64,000 bases of DNA from Sphingomonas sp. R647 (GCF_020177055.1 NZ_JAIQXT010000004.1:62001-126000); one strand, 5' to 3'; counted from the stretch's first letter, positions 19,539-28,871 are shown. The notes: a model not told the origin generated them from the letters alone. Numbers and translations are program-made.

Positions 19539-20645
19539 ATGGCCAGCCCCGCCGACGAATCCGTCTCGGTCACCCAGGCCCCCGGCCCAAATGAGATGCG
19601 CGATCCGGTGATGCGCGCCGAATTGCGCCGGGCATCGGTCTGGTTCGGCCTCGCTGCCGCCGCGGCCTTGGTCGTGCTGCTGATCCAGCCGCTGCTGCTG
19701 ATCTTTGCCGGGCTGGTCGTCGCATCGATGCTGGATGGCGGGGTGCGGCTGATCCGGCGTGCCGTCCCGATCCCGCGCGGGCTGGCGCTGACCATCGTGG
19801 TGATCGGCGTGGTCGCGTTCATCGGCGGGGTCATCTACCTGACCGGGGTCGAGATTGCCGCGCAGGCCGAACAGCTGCGCGCCACGCTTGAGGCACAGGC
19901 GGTGCGGATTAGCGCGTGGCTGAGCGAGCTCGGAGTAGTTCCCGCCGCGTCCGACCTGACCGGCCTTGCCCAGCAGGCACTCGGATCGGTCGGGCGGCTG
20001 ACCTCGTTCATTGGCGGCGCGATCGGCGCGATTGCCAGCTTCGTCCTGGTCCTCGTCATCGGGCTGTTCGTGGCGATGGAGCCGCGGCTCTATGAGCGCG
20101 GGTTGCAATGGATGGTGCCGATGGCGTCGCGCGACCAGTTCGCGATCACGCTGGCGCGGATGGCGCGGACGATGCGAATCCTGCTCGCCGGGCGACTGCT
20201 CGGCATGGTGTTTGAGGGGGTCGTCACCTGGATCCTGCTGTCGATCGCGGGCGTGCCGATGGCATTGCTGCTCGGCATCCTGACCGGAATGCTCGCCTTC
20301 ATCCCCAATGTCGGCGCGTTCATCTCGGGCGTGTTGATGGTCGCCGTGGGGTTCAGCGCCGGGCCCAGCGAGGGGCTGTGGGCGATTGCGATCTATTTCG
20401 GGGTGCAGACCTTCGATGGCTATGTGCTGTTGCCGCTGGTGGCCAAGCGGACGGTGGACATGCCGCCGGCGCTGACCGTGTCGTCGCAGATCCTGATGAG
20501 CACCCTGTTCGGCTTTCTCGGGCTTGCGCTCGCCGATCCGATCGTGGCGATGATCAAGGTGGCGCTGGAGCGGCGCTCGGAACAGGCAATCGAAGCGGGC
20601 TATAGTGCGGACGATGCGACCGGGACTCAGGGTGAATTGACGTGA
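19539..20645 (+). CDS. AI-2E family transporter (UPF0118 permease)
   Basis: A 368-residue membrane protein with about eight helices in the arrangement of the AI-2 exporter superfamily (PerM/YdiK type). Paired N-terminal helices (about 35-85), a periplasmic amphipathic segment, then GMLAFIPNVGAFISGVL, IYFGVQTFDGYVLLPLV and a conserved PPALTVSSQILMSTLFGFLG. Members export varied small molecules or sodium; the substrate is unknown. Close to lepB (3 bp) and overlapping the start of maiA. Confidence 0.88.
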   Translation: MASPADESVSVTQAPGPNEMRDPVMRAELRRASVWFGLAAAAALVVLLIQPLLLIFAGLVVASMLDGGVRLIRRAVPIPRGLALTIVVIGVVAFIGGVIYLTGVEIAAQAEQLRATLEAQAVRISAWLSELGVVPAASDLTGLAQQALGSVGRLTSFIGGAIGAIASFVLVLVIGLFVAMEPRLYERGLQWMVPMASRDQFAITLARMARTMRILLAGRLLGMVFEGVVTWILLSIAGVPMALLLGILTGMLAFIPNVGAFISGVLMVAVGFSAGPSEGLWAIAIYFGVQTFDGYVLLPLVAKRTVDMPPALTVSSQILMSTLFGFLGLALADPIVAMIKVALERRSEQAIEAGYSADDATGTQGELT

Positions 20646-21280
20646 TTCTGTATGATTATTTTCGGTCCAGCGCCGCCTATCGCGTGCGCATCGCGCTCAA
20701 CCTGAAAGCGGTGCCGCATGAGCGGCGCGAGGTGCATCTGGTCGAAGGGGCGCAGCGCAGCGACGCGCATCTCGCGCGCAACCCGCAGGGATTCGTGCCC
20801 GCGCTCGATATCGGCGACGGGCGGATCCTCACGCAGAGCCTGGCGATCATCGACTGGCTCGATGCGACCTATCCCGAGCCGAAGCTGATCCCGACCGATC
20901 CGATCGCGCGCGCCGACGCGATGGCGCAGGCGCTAGTGATCGCCGCCGACATCCATCCGCTCAACAATCTGCGCGTGCTGTGCGCGCTCGAGTCGCGCTT
21001 CGGTGTGGATGAGGCGGTGAAGGGCGACTGGTATCGTCACTGGATCGTCGAGGGGTTCACCGCGCTGGAGGCGATGGCGGTGGCAAAGGCGGGCGCCGGA
21101 CCGTTCCTCGGTGGGGCCGCGCCGGGGATCGCCGACGTGATGCTGGTACCGCAAATGTACAATGCGCGGCGGTTTGACACGCCGCTCGATGCCTTTCCGA
21201 CGCTGCTCGCCGCCGATGCTGCCGCGTCCGCGCTCGACGCATTTGCGGCCGCGAGCCCCGAGCGGGCGAAGCCGGTATGA
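20642..21280 (+). CDS. maiA: Maleylacetoacetate isomerase (zeta-class glutathione transferase)
   Basis: A 212-residue glutathione-dependent enzyme of tyrosine/homogentisate breakdown. The N-terminal YFRSSAAYRVRIALNLK carries the zeta-class active-site motif (SS-x-x-x-RVRIALN), followed by NPQGFVPALDIGDG and LTQSLAIIDWLD. GTG start overlapping the previous TGA. No other homogentisate-pathway genes are nearby, so its inclusion in this operon is unexplained. Confidence 0.9.
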   Translation: MILYDYFRSSAAYRVRIALNLKAVPHERREVHLVEGAQRSDAHLARNPQGFVPALDIGDGRILTQSLAIIDWLDATYPEPKLIPTDPIARADAMAQALVIAADIHPLNNLRVLCALESRFGVDEAVKGDWYRHWIVEGFTALEAMAVAKAGAGPFLGGAAPGIADVMLVPQMYNARRFDTPLDAFPTLLAADAAASALDAFAAASPERAKPV

Positions 21281-23316
21281 GGGGCGTGGCCCCGCTGCTC
21301 CTCCTTGCCCTGCCCTTCCCGGCCGCCGCGCAGGAGATCGTGATCACCGGCACCGGACTCGATTCGCCGCCGGGTGAGGCGGCGCTGGCGACGGTCGAGA
21401 TCGACCGCGACCGGCTGACCGACAGTGCGAGCGGTCGCCTTGAGGATGTGCTGCGCGATGTCGCCGGGGTAGCGCAGTTTCGCCGCGCCGATTCGCGATC
21501 GTCGCACCCCACGGCGCAGGGGATTAGCCTGCGTGGCCTCGGCGGCAATGCGTCGAGCCGTGCGCTGCTGCTACTCGACGGCGTGCCGCAGGCGGATCCG
21601 TTCGGCGGCTGGGTTCCCTTCCCCGCCACGCTGCCGCAGCGGCTGGCGCGGGTGCGCGTAACGCGTGGCGGCGGGAGCGGCTACCATGGCGCGGGCGCAC
21701 TCGCCGGAACGGTCGAGCTGTTCAGCGCCGATGCGCGCACGCTCGGGCCGGTGGCGCTCACCGGCTTTTACGGCAGCCGCGAGTCGGTCGATCTGGTTGC
21801 GACCGGCGGTGCGACGGTGGGCGCGGGCGAGGTGACAGCAGCGGTGCAGTTCGCGCGGGGCGACGGGTTCGTGCCGATCGTCGAAGGCCAGCGCGGCGCG
21901 GCGGATCGCGCCGCCCCCTATGAACAAGCAGGGATCGCCCTGCGCGGAGTCGCACCACTGGCGGCGGGGATCGAGTTGCAGGCGAACCTGTCGGCCTTTT
22001 CCGACCAGCGCGATCGTGGAACGGATTTCACCCCGGTGAACAGCCGCGGGGCGGACGCCAGCCTGCGCCTTGTCGGCACGGGTACGTTGCGCTGGGCGGC
22101 GACCGGCTGGCTCCAGCATCGCGATTTCGCCAGCGGTTTCGCCAGCGTCAATGCGACACGCAGCGCGGCCAGCCCGACGCTCGACCAGCACGTGCCGGCC
22201 ACCGGGAGCGGGCTGCGGATCGAGATCGAGCCGCCGCTGGGCAGCGGATGGACCCTGCGCACGGGCGGCGACCTGCGCATGGTCAGCGGACGCACCAATG
22301 AACTGTACAGCTTCGTCGCGGGCACCCCGACGCGCCGCCGCATCGCGGGTGGCGAGAGCAGCACCGCCGGGCTGTTCGCGGATTTGAGCCTTGAGCGCGG
22401 CACCCTCACCCTCACCGCTGGCGGACGTGCCGATCGCTGGACGATCCGCAATGGCGCGCTGTTCGAGGTGCCACTGGCAGGCGGCGTGCCGCTCAGCGAT
22501 GTGCGCTACGCCGACCGTTCGGGCTGGGAGGGCAGTGCCCGGATCGGCGCAGCGGCGCGCGCGATCGACGGCGTCACGCTGCGTGCCGCAGCCTATAGCG
22601 GGTTGCGGCTGCCGACGCTGAACGAGCTTTACCGTCCGTTCCGCGCGGGCGCCGATGCGACAGCGGCCAACCCGCTGCTGTCGCCCGAACGGCTGCGCGG
22701 CGCGGAGATCGGGGTCGATCTGACCCCCGCGTCCGGCTTCAGCCTGCGCGCGACCGGGTTTCTCAATCGACTCGACGATGCGATTGGCAATGTCACGTTG
22801 GGCAGCGGGCCGGGCACGTTCCCCGGCGTGGGCTTCGTCGCGGCGGGCGGCGCCTATCGCGCGCGGCAGAATTTCGACGCGATCGACTCGCGCGGGGTGG
22901 AAGTGGACCTTGGTTGGCAGAGCGGACCGTGGCGCGCCGGAGCCTCCTGGGCCTATACCGACGCCCGGGTGAAGGCGTCGGGCGCCGCCGCGCCGCTGAA
23001 CGGACTGCGCCCGGCACAGACCGCGCCGCACCAGGTGTCCGCGCATCTTGGCTATAGCGGCGAGCGGCTGAGCCTTGCAGGGACCGTGCGCTACGTCGCG
23101 GCGCAGTTCGAGGATGACCTCAACGCGCGTGCGCTGGCCGACGCGCTAACCTTCGATGCGGTGCTGCGCGTGCCGGTGACGAAGGGGTTCGCGATCGAGG
23201 CGCGCGGCGAGAATCTGACCGATGCGCGCATCGAAACGGGAGTGAGCGGCACCGGCGTGGTCGAGCGCGCCAGCCCCCGCACCCTGTGGATCGGCTTCAG
23301 CTACCGTCCGGGTTAG
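21277..23316 (+). CDS. TonB-dependent outer membrane receptor
   Basis: A 679-residue receptor with a signal peptide (cleavage after FPAAAQ), a plug domain (EIVITGTGL as TonB-box region, then RLEDVLRDVAGVAQFRR and GISLRGLGGNASSRALLLLDG) and a beta-barrel ending in an aromatic-poor strand ...LWIGFSYRPG. Size and plug fit vitamin or metal-chelate importers of the BtuB/CirA type better than the larger sugar receptors. ATG overlaps the maiA stop. A large palindromic element follows the stop within 5 bp. Confidence 0.9.
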   Translation: MRGVAPLLLLALPFPAAAQEIVITGTGLDSPPGEAALATVEIDRDRLTDSASGRLEDVLRDVAGVAQFRRADSRSSHPTAQGISLRGLGGNASSRALLLLDGVPQADPFGGWVPFPATLPQRLARVRVTRGGGSGYHGAGALAGTVELFSADARTLGPVALTGFYGSRESVDLVATGGATVGAGEVTAAVQFARGDGFVPIVEGQRGAADRAAPYEQAGIALRGVAPLAAGIELQANLSAFSDQRDRGTDFTPVNSRGADASLRLVGTGTLRWAATGWLQHRDFASGFASVNATRSAASPTLDQHVPATGSGLRIEIEPPLGSGWTLRTGGDLRMVSGRTNELYSFVAGTPTRRRIAGGESSTAGLFADLSLERGTLTLTAGGRADRWTIRNGALFEVPLAGGVPLSDVRYADRSGWEGSARIGAAARAIDGVTLRAAAYSGLRLPTLNELYRPFRAGADATAANPLLSPERLRGAEIGVDLTPASGFSLRATGFLNRLDDAIGNVTLGSGPGTFPGVGFVAAGGAYRARQNFDAIDSRGVEVDLGWQSGPWRAGASWAYTDARVKASGAAAPLNGLRPAQTAPHQVSAHLGYSGERLSLAGTVRYVAAQFEDDLNARALADALTFDAVLRVPVTKGFAIEARGENLTDARIETGVSGTGVVERASPRTLWIGFSYRPG

Positions 23317-23320
23317 CTTT

Positions 23321-23418
23321 GTTCAGCTGCGCTGAAGCGGCACCGGCCCGCTCCCCCACCCGGCCACCCACAAGGTATCGTCTATGGGTGGCCGGGTGGG
23401 GGAGCGGGCCGGTGCCGC
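23321..23418. repeat. Long palindromic element, copy 1 (inverted relative to copy 2)
   Basis: A perfect 34-bp inverted repeat (23337-23370 with 23385-23418) around a 14-nt loop, plus a smaller hairpin TTCAGC-TGC-GCTGAA at 23322-23336 on its left. The same 34-bp arms recur exactly at 32358-32441, with the small hairpin on the other side, so the copies are in opposite orientation. Both lie between converging genes, which suggests a two-way transcription end, an mRNA-protecting structure, or a mobile palindrome that settled where it does least harm. Confidence 0.95.
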
Positions 23419-23425
23419 AGCTATT

Positions 23426-24511
23426 TCAATGCTGAGCGACGAGACGATCGAACAGCTCGAGATACGCCCCGATCGGCTCCGGCCCGTCCTCGACCAGCGG
23501 CTCGGGCCTTACGCGACCGGGCATCAGCCAGTGGTTGAGCGCGCCGACCAGCCGCGCGCGATCACCCGGCGGGACCACCGATCCGCGCGACGCACAGTCG
23601 ATCAGCTCATGGATCGCGACACTCGAATCAGTCGCCACCACCGGTGTTCCGGCGGCCAGCGCCTCCCGCACCACGCCCGGCACGCCTTCGAATTCGGACG
23701 TCAGCGCGACGACATCGGCACGCGCGATCACCGGTAGCGGGTCGGGGGCATGGCCGGGCATCGACACGCGATCCGACAGGCCGAGCCGTTCGACCAGCCG
23801 TTCGAGCTGTCCCCGCTCCTCCCCTTCACCCAGGATCAGCAGCTTCACGTCCGGGTCGGACAGGCGTGGCATCGCGGCGATCAGCCGTTCCCACTTTTTC
23901 TGCGGGGCAAGCCGCCCGACGCCAAGGATGAAACGCCCCTCAGGCAGTGGCGGCAGCGGTGCGCCGGGGATCGGCACGGCCGGCGGGTTGGGGATGACGA
24001 CGACGCGCTTGGGGTCGATCCGCATCTCACGCACCGCCTCTGCCCCCGTCGCCGGAGTCATTGCGACCACCGCGTCGAGGAAGGACGGGTGCATCCGCAG
24101 CCACAGCGCATAGCCAACGCCCACCGCACGCGGCAGATCGGGACGGATCAGCGTATTGGACACCTGCGCCGCCATCGGCGGGCACGCCTTGCCCAATCGC
24201 CGCTTCAGCCAATAGGCCGCCGCCGTATAGTGATTGCCGGGGCAGAAGATCGCGTCGGGCTGCACCTTGCGCACGATATCGGCGATCCCGAACATCGCCC
24301 GGTAGCGCGGGTCGCCCAGTTCGCGCACCTCGACATTGGGCGGGATCTCATGCGCCAGCGCCCCGCGCGCATCGCCGATCACCAGCGTGACGCGCCGCCC
24401 TGCATCGGCCCAGCCATGCGCCATGCGCATCAGCGCACGCTCCACACCCCCCCCCTTGAGGGTCTGGGCAAAACTCAGGATATGGGCTGCGGATCGCTGG
24501 GGGTCTGGCAT
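23426..24511 (-). CDS. Glycosyltransferase family 4
   Basis: A 361-residue GT-B enzyme. The N-terminal domain begins AHILSFAQTLKGGGVERALMRMAHGWADAG (glycine-rich acceptor loop). The C-terminal domain has FILGVGRLAPQKKWERLIAA, LLILGEGEERGQLE and the nucleotide-sugar site FEGVPGVVREALAAGTPVVAT (E-x7-E type). Donor and acceptor are unknown. I start at ATG 24511 (MPDPQRSA), preceded by AAGGCAAGC; an ATG at 24562 is also in frame. It diverges from the membrane-protein gene at 24687, in a group of glycan genes. Confidence 0.9.
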   Translation of the reverse strand: MPDPQRSAAHILSFAQTLKGGGVERALMRMAHGWADAGRRVTLVIGDARGALAHEIPPNVEVRELGDPRYRAMFGIADIVRKVQPDAIFCPGNHYTAAAYWLKRRLGKACPPMAAQVSNTLIRPDLPRAVGVGYALWLRMHPSFLDAVVAMTPATGAEAVREMRIDPKRVVVIPNPPAVPIPGAPLPPLPEGRFILGVGRLAPQKKWERLIAAMPRLSDPDVKLLILGEGEERGQLERLVERLGLSDRVSMPGHAPDPLPVIARADVVALTSEFEGVPGVVREALAAGTPVVATDSSVAIHELIDCASRGSVVPPGDRARLVGALNHWLMPGRVRPEPLVEDGPEPIGAYLELFDRLVAQH

Positions 24512-24686
24512 GGGCTTGTAGCTTGCCTTGTTAAAGCCCAAATCACCCCCCGTTGAAACCATAATCTGTGGCCATCGCGCCCGGACTTGTATCGTGGCCG
24601 CCTTTTCGAAATCATGTGCGTGCTGGTACTGGCTGCTGATAGGGGTTGCCTGATTGGCTGATGTCGAACCGCCGGGAGCGCAATCC

Positions 24687-25616
24687 TTGAGTACCAACAC
24701 GCTGGCGGGTGCGGCCCCCAAACCGGGGATCGCCGAGCTTTCCGAACTGGAACCGATCGCAAAGATCCGGCGTCGCTGGCCGACCTGGCTGGGCGCGATC
24801 CTGTCGATCCTGATGGTCGCCGGGATCGGGCATGAGCTGCTGGGTGAAGGGCTGGCGGGGCTGAGCCGCACGGCCCCGGCGAGCTGGATTTTCTATCTGG
24901 TGTTCGTCCTCAAATATATGGTCGGGCCGACCTTCGACTTCATCATCTATCGCCGGCTGTGGAACATCCCCTGGTCCGGCATGATCGCGCTACACCGCAA
25001 GCGGATCGCGAACGACGTGATCCTCGGCTATTCGGGCGAAGCCTATTTCTATGCCTGGGCACGCCAGCGGACCAAGATGATCGCGGCCCCGTTCGGCGCG
25101 ATCAAGGATGTATCGATCCTGTCCGCGCTGGCGGGCAACGCGATCACCTTGCTGCTGCTCGCCATGGCGCTGCCGCTCGCGAGCGAGATGCTGACGCCGG
25201 CGCAGTTCAAGACCGGGCTGATCTCCGCCGCAGTCATCCTGGGCATGTCGCTCCCCTTCCTGCTGCTGTCGCGCCGCGTCTTTTCGTTGAGCCGCAAGGA
25301 GCTGTGGGCGGTGTTCGGCATCCATATCGGTCGCCTGTTCTCCGATTCGCTGCTGGTCGCCTTTGCCTGGGCGTTCGCGCTGCCGGGCGTCGGGTTCGGC
25401 ACCTGGATCCTGCTCGCCGCCGCGCGCATGCTGGTGTCACGCCTGCCGTTCGTGCCGAGCAAGGACCTGTTGTTCGCCGGCTTCGCGATCATCCTGATCG
25501 GTCAGGGCGAGGCGCTGAGCGAGATGCTGTCGTTCATGGCAGCGCTCACTTTGTTGCTCCATGCTATCCTGATCGCGGGCTTCAGCCTGCTTGGCATCTT
25601 TAGGAAGGACCTATGA
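24687..25616 (+). CDS. Multi-pass membrane protein, possibly flippase-like
   Basis: About 309 residues with seven to eight hydrophobic segments from residue 38 to the end. It lacks a domain I can name with certainty; the layout recalls the transmembrane part of lysylphosphatidylglycerol synthase/UPF0104 proteins, and the setting among glycosyltransferases suggests transport or handling of a lipid-linked sugar. TTG 24687 is chosen because GGGAG lies 8 nt before it; an in-frame TTG at 24654 has no such site. Its stop overlaps the start of the DUF2141 gene. Confidence 0.75.
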   Translation: MSTNTLAGAAPKPGIAELSELEPIAKIRRRWPTWLGAILSILMVAGIGHELLGEGLAGLSRTAPASWIFYLVFVLKYMVGPTFDFIIYRRLWNIPWSGMIALHRKRIANDVILGYSGEAYFYAWARQRTKMIAAPFGAIKDVSILSALAGNAITLLLLAMALPLASEMLTPAQFKTGLISAAVILGMSLPFLLLSRRVFSLSRKELWAVFGIHIGRLFSDSLLVAFAWAFALPGVGFGTWILLAAARMLVSRLPFVPSKDLLFAGFAIILIGQGEALSEMLSFMAALTLLLHAILIAGFSLLGIFRKDL

Positions 25617-26149
25617 CGATTCCAGCCATCGCCCGTATCGCCGCGCCGGTCGCGCTCGCCCTTCTGGCAGTGCCCGCGTCCGCATCGGCGCAGGCCGCCA
25701 TCGGCGACGATGCGGCGGCCTGCGCGGCCGGCAACGTCCCCGCGCTGCGCGTCAATGTCGCGGGGATCAAGGATCGCATCGGGCGGCTCAAGCTCGAACT
25801 TTACCCAGCTGTCGAGGGCGATTTCCTGCGCGACGACCATGCTCTGGTGAAGGAAGGCAAGCTGTTCCATCGCAGCTTTGCCCCAACGCCGCGGTCGGGA
25901 AACATCGTGCTGTGCATCAAGGCGCCCCGCCCGGGCCGCTATGCGCTGTTCCTGACCCATGACCGCGACGGTGCGAACAAGTTCAATTTCTGGAAGGACG
26001 GCGCGGGCGTCCCGAGCAATCGCAAGCTCGGGCGCAGCCGGCCGAAGCTGAGTGACGGGATCGTCACGGTCGGGCCAAACGCCACGACGATCACCATCCA
26101 GATGCAGTATCTGCGCGGTCTGTCCGGCTTTTCGCCACAGGGTCGCTGA
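25613..26149 (+). CDS. DUF2141 domain-containing exported protein
   Basis: A 178-residue protein with a signal peptide (cleavage near ASASAQA) and one DUF2141 domain: LRVNVAGIKDRIGRLKLELYP, then LCIKAPRPGRYALFLTHDRDGANKFNFWKDG, typical of the family's beta-sandwich. DUF2141 proteins are periplasmic and often occur beside carotenoid or glycan genes; function is not established. Coupled to the upstream membrane-protein gene by a 4-bp overlap and followed 7 bp later by a glycosyltransferase gene. Confidence 0.85.
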   Translation: MTIPAIARIAAPVALALLAVPASASAQAAIGDDAAACAAGNVPALRVNVAGIKDRIGRLKLELYPAVEGDFLRDDHALVKEGKLFHRSFAPTPRSGNIVLCIKAPRPGRYALFLTHDRDGANKFNFWKDGAGVPSNRKLGRSRPKLSDGIVTVGPNATTITIQMQYLRGLSGFSPQGR

Positions 26150-26155
26150 CCCGCC

Positions 26156-27337
26156 ATGCGCATCGTCGACGTCAACGAGTATTACTCGCCGACCGGCGGT
26201 GGCGTGCGCACCTATCTGGACCGCAAGATGCGGATCATGGCGGAACTCGGCCATGAGCTGATCGTCATCGCCCCGTTCCATGAGGATCGGGTTGAGGACC
26301 GGCCCGATGGCGGGCGGGTGCATTGGGTCAAGTCGCCGCCGCTGATCCTCGATCGCAATTACTGGCTGTTCAACGATCCCGGCGCGGTCACGCGGCTGCT
26401 CGACGAGATCAGGCCCGATGTGGTCGAGAACAGCTCGCCCTGGCGGCCGGCCTGGTTCATCGGCGACTGGCAGGGCGACGCGCTCAAGGTGTTCTTCGCG
26501 CATAACGACAATATGGGCGCCTATCCGCATCGCTGGCTGGAGGGCGTCGCCAGCCCCGCGCGGATCGAGCGGATCTTCGGCTGGTACACCCGCTATATGG
26601 ACAAGTTCCTGGGCAAGTACGACGCGTTCGTGACCAACGGGCCGGCGCTGGCCAAGCGGTACCGCGCGCGCGGGCTGCGCGTCGATGCGGCGATGCCGCT
26701 GGGGATCGACCGCAACCATTTCTCGCCCGATCTGCGCGACGAAGAGCTGCGCGCGTCGATGCTGGCGCAGCTCGACTTGCCGCCCGAGGGGCATTTGCTG
26801 ATCGGGCTGGGCCGCCATCACAAGGAAAAGCGCTGGCCGCTGGTGATCGACGCGGTGCAGGCGGCGGGCGCGGACGTTCCGGTCGGGCTGATGCTGCTGG
26901 GTCAGGGGCCACAGAGCGAAGCGCTCGAGCGGCAGATCGCCGGCAACACGCATATCCGCCTGTTCAAGCCGGTTTATGACCGCGAGCGGTTCAGCCGCAT
27001 CCTCGCCAGCGCCGATGCGCTGATCCACGGATCGGATCAGGAGCCGTTCGGGCTGGTCGCGTGCGAGGCGCTGGCGAGCGGCCTGCCGCTGATCGTGCCG
27101 GACGAGGGCGGATGCGCCGAGGTGGCCGACCCGCTCTATGCCGAGACCTATGCCGCGCGCGACACCCGGTCCTGTGCCGATGCGATCCGGCGGATGTTTG
27201 CACGTGATTCGGTGGCGCTGCGTGCCGCCGCGCGACGGGCGGCGGGCGAGGTTCTGTCCGACCGCGACCATGCGATCGCGCTGGTCGAACTCTATTCCCG
27301 CTGGCTGACGGATGCGCCGCGCGCCGTCATGGCCTGA
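26156..27337 (+). CDS. Glycosyltransferase family 4 (mannosyltransferase-like)
   Basis: A 393-residue GT-B enzyme. N-terminus MRIVDVNEYYSPTGGGVRTYLDRK carries the acceptor-domain glycine loop; DKFLGKYDAFVTNG and GIDRNHFSP are seen in GDP-mannose-dependent alpha-mannosyltransferases; the donor site is GSDQEPFGLVACEALASGLPLIVPDEGG. It probably adds mannose or a similar sugar to a lipid or polysaccharide, by similarity only. Its 3' end overlaps the convergent PMT-like gene by 11 bp. Confidence 0.9.
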   Translation: MRIVDVNEYYSPTGGGVRTYLDRKMRIMAELGHELIVIAPFHEDRVEDRPDGGRVHWVKSPPLILDRNYWLFNDPGAVTRLLDEIRPDVVENSSPWRPAWFIGDWQGDALKVFFAHNDNMGAYPHRWLEGVASPARIERIFGWYTRYMDKFLGKYDAFVTNGPALAKRYRARGLRVDAAMPLGIDRNHFSPDLRDEELRASMLAQLDLPPEGHLLIGLGRHHKEKRWPLVIDAVQAAGADVPVGLMLLGQGPQSEALERQIAGNTHIRLFKPVYDRERFSRILASADALIHGSDQEPFGLVACEALASGLPLIVPDEGGCAEVADPLYAETYAARDTRSCADAIRRMFARDSVALRAAARRAAGEVLSDRDHAIALVELYSRWLTDAPRAVMA

Positions 27338-28871
27338 CCGGCGCGAACACCTCGGGACGACATGCGCTCAGATCGACGGGCCAGGGTTCGCGCTTCAGGC
27401 GATAGATCACGCGCGTCCGATCGCGCGTCGCCACGCACAGGACCGGGCGATAGCGCTCCGCCACGACGCGATGCAGCAGGGCGCGGGTTTCACGATTGCC
27501 GAGCGAATAGGGTGGGAAGGTGTCGATGATCGCGTCGGGGCTGGCGTCAAGAATCCGCTGCGTTTCGGCAAGCGGATCGACACCCAACGCGCGCGGATTA
27601 TTCTCATCCTGCGCGTTGAAATGCCCCGGAAACGGCCAGCGCGACGGCATCGGCGATCCGGCCATCATATAGAGGCCGGGATAGCCGTTATAGACGAAGA
27701 TGAAGCTGTCCTTAGGCTTGGCCGCCGCAGCGACCGCACGCATCGCGTCGTTGCCGCCCTTGATCGCGATCAGGTGGAGCTGAACAATCTGTCCGGCGAG
27801 CAACACCATCACCGCAATCGCGGCGCCCAGCCGGCGGCGCGCGTCAAGCGCCGGAGCGAGCAGCAGGCAGAAGGGCAGCAGTAGCGGAAGCGCGTAATGC
27901 GGGCTGTTGAAGCGCCAGTAGATCAGGACGCCGAACGCCGCGGTCACCACCCATAGCCGGAGCATCCGCGAATCCGCCCGGCGCATGTCTGCCCGCAACG
28001 CCGCCCGCCCGAACCAGGCAATCACGCCGAGCGGCAGGAACAGCGCGCTGACCTCTGCCAGCTTGGGCAACTGCACCGCCATCGACCCCTTGCCCTGGCC
28101 GAAAATCGACAGGAAATTGGCGAAGATAAACGCCTCGGCCTCCCCCACCGCCCAGAAATAGAGGAGGACGAGCGCCGTCGGGAACAGCGCCAGCGCGACC
28201 ATGGCGGCGGCAAAGGCGACGAGCCGGCTCCACGCCATGCGCTGCTGCCAAGCAAGCCACAGAAAGGCGAGGCCGAAGAACATCCCTTCGAACACGACGG
28301 TATATTTGATCTGGAGCGCCATGCCGATCAGCAGCAGCGCGAGCGCACCGCGCGGGACCAGCCGATCGGGCGCGCGCATCGCCGCGAACAGCTGCCACGC
28401 CGCGCCGACCACCAGCAGATTGTAGAAGACCGGGGTCTGCCCGCCCTCACCCTCCATCAGGTTGAGCCAGAGGATGTAAAGCGCGGCGGCAAGCCCGGCG
28501 CCCCAGCGCTCGGCGCGCTGGCGCCCGAGCAGATAGATCAGCCACGCCGTCGCGATCACGAACAGCGTCGCGACCAGCTTGTACTGAACGAATCCTTCCC
28601 CGCCGAGCAGGCGGGCGCCGGCATAGATCAGGAAGATTCCGATCGGCTTGCGGTCGAAAATGTCGACATAGGGCAGCTCGCCTTGGAGCATGCGGTCGCC
28701 GACCAGCAGGTAGAATTGCTCGTCAAAGCCCAGCGCGGGATTGCCATAGGTGACGAAGCGCACCGCGACCGCAAGGATCGCGAGCAACGCCAGCACCATC
28801 CGGTCCGATGCCAAGAATCCCTGAAACCCACCTGGCGCGGTCGCCGCGCGCGAAACCTGGCTGACCGCCAC
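27327..28871 (-). CDS. PMT/ArnT-like membrane glycosyltransferase (GT39/GT83 type)
   Basis: About 514 residues with ten or more membrane helices. The first periplasmic loop holds GFDEQFYLLVGDRMLQGELPY, with the Asp-Glu pair typical of GT-C enzymes, and DIFDRKPIGIFLIYAGARLLGG. Such enzymes use polyprenyl-phosphate sugars outside the cytoplasm. The C-terminal 130 residues form a soluble domain. GTG 28871 is preceded by AAGGGG at suitable distance; an upstream frame to 28940 is open but low in support. It belongs with the glycan genes although on the opposite strand. Confidence 0.85.
   Translation of the reverse strand: MAVSQVSRAATAPGGFQGFLASDRMVLALLAILAVAVRFVTYGNPALGFDEQFYLLVGDRMLQGELPYVDIFDRKPIGIFLIYAGARLLGGEGFVQYKLVATLFVIATAWLIYLLGRQRAERWGAGLAAALYILWLNLMEGEGGQTPVFYNLLVVGAAWQLFAAMRAPDRLVPRGALALLLIGMALQIKYTVVFEGMFFGLAFLWLAWQQRMAWSRLVAFAAAMVALALFPTALVLLYFWAVGEAEAFIFANFLSIFGQGKGSMAVQLPKLAEVSALFLPLGVIAWFGRAALRADMRRADSRMLRLWVVTAAFGVLIYWRFNSPHYALPLLLPFCLLLAPALDARRRLGAAIAVMVLLAGQIVQLHLIAIKGGNDAMRAVAAAAKPKDSFIFVYNGYPGLYMMAGSPMPSRWPFPGHFNAQDENNPRALGVDPLAETQRILDASPDAIIDTFPPYSLGNRETRALLHRVVAERYRPVLCVATRDRTRVIYRLKREPWPVDLSACRPEVFAPVRP

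Noticed and set aside
23384..23450. Short frame starting MGGRVGERAGAA, present at both long palindromes
   Set aside because: It is just the translation of the right palindrome arm; the frames diverge at once after the repeat and no ribosome site precedes them.
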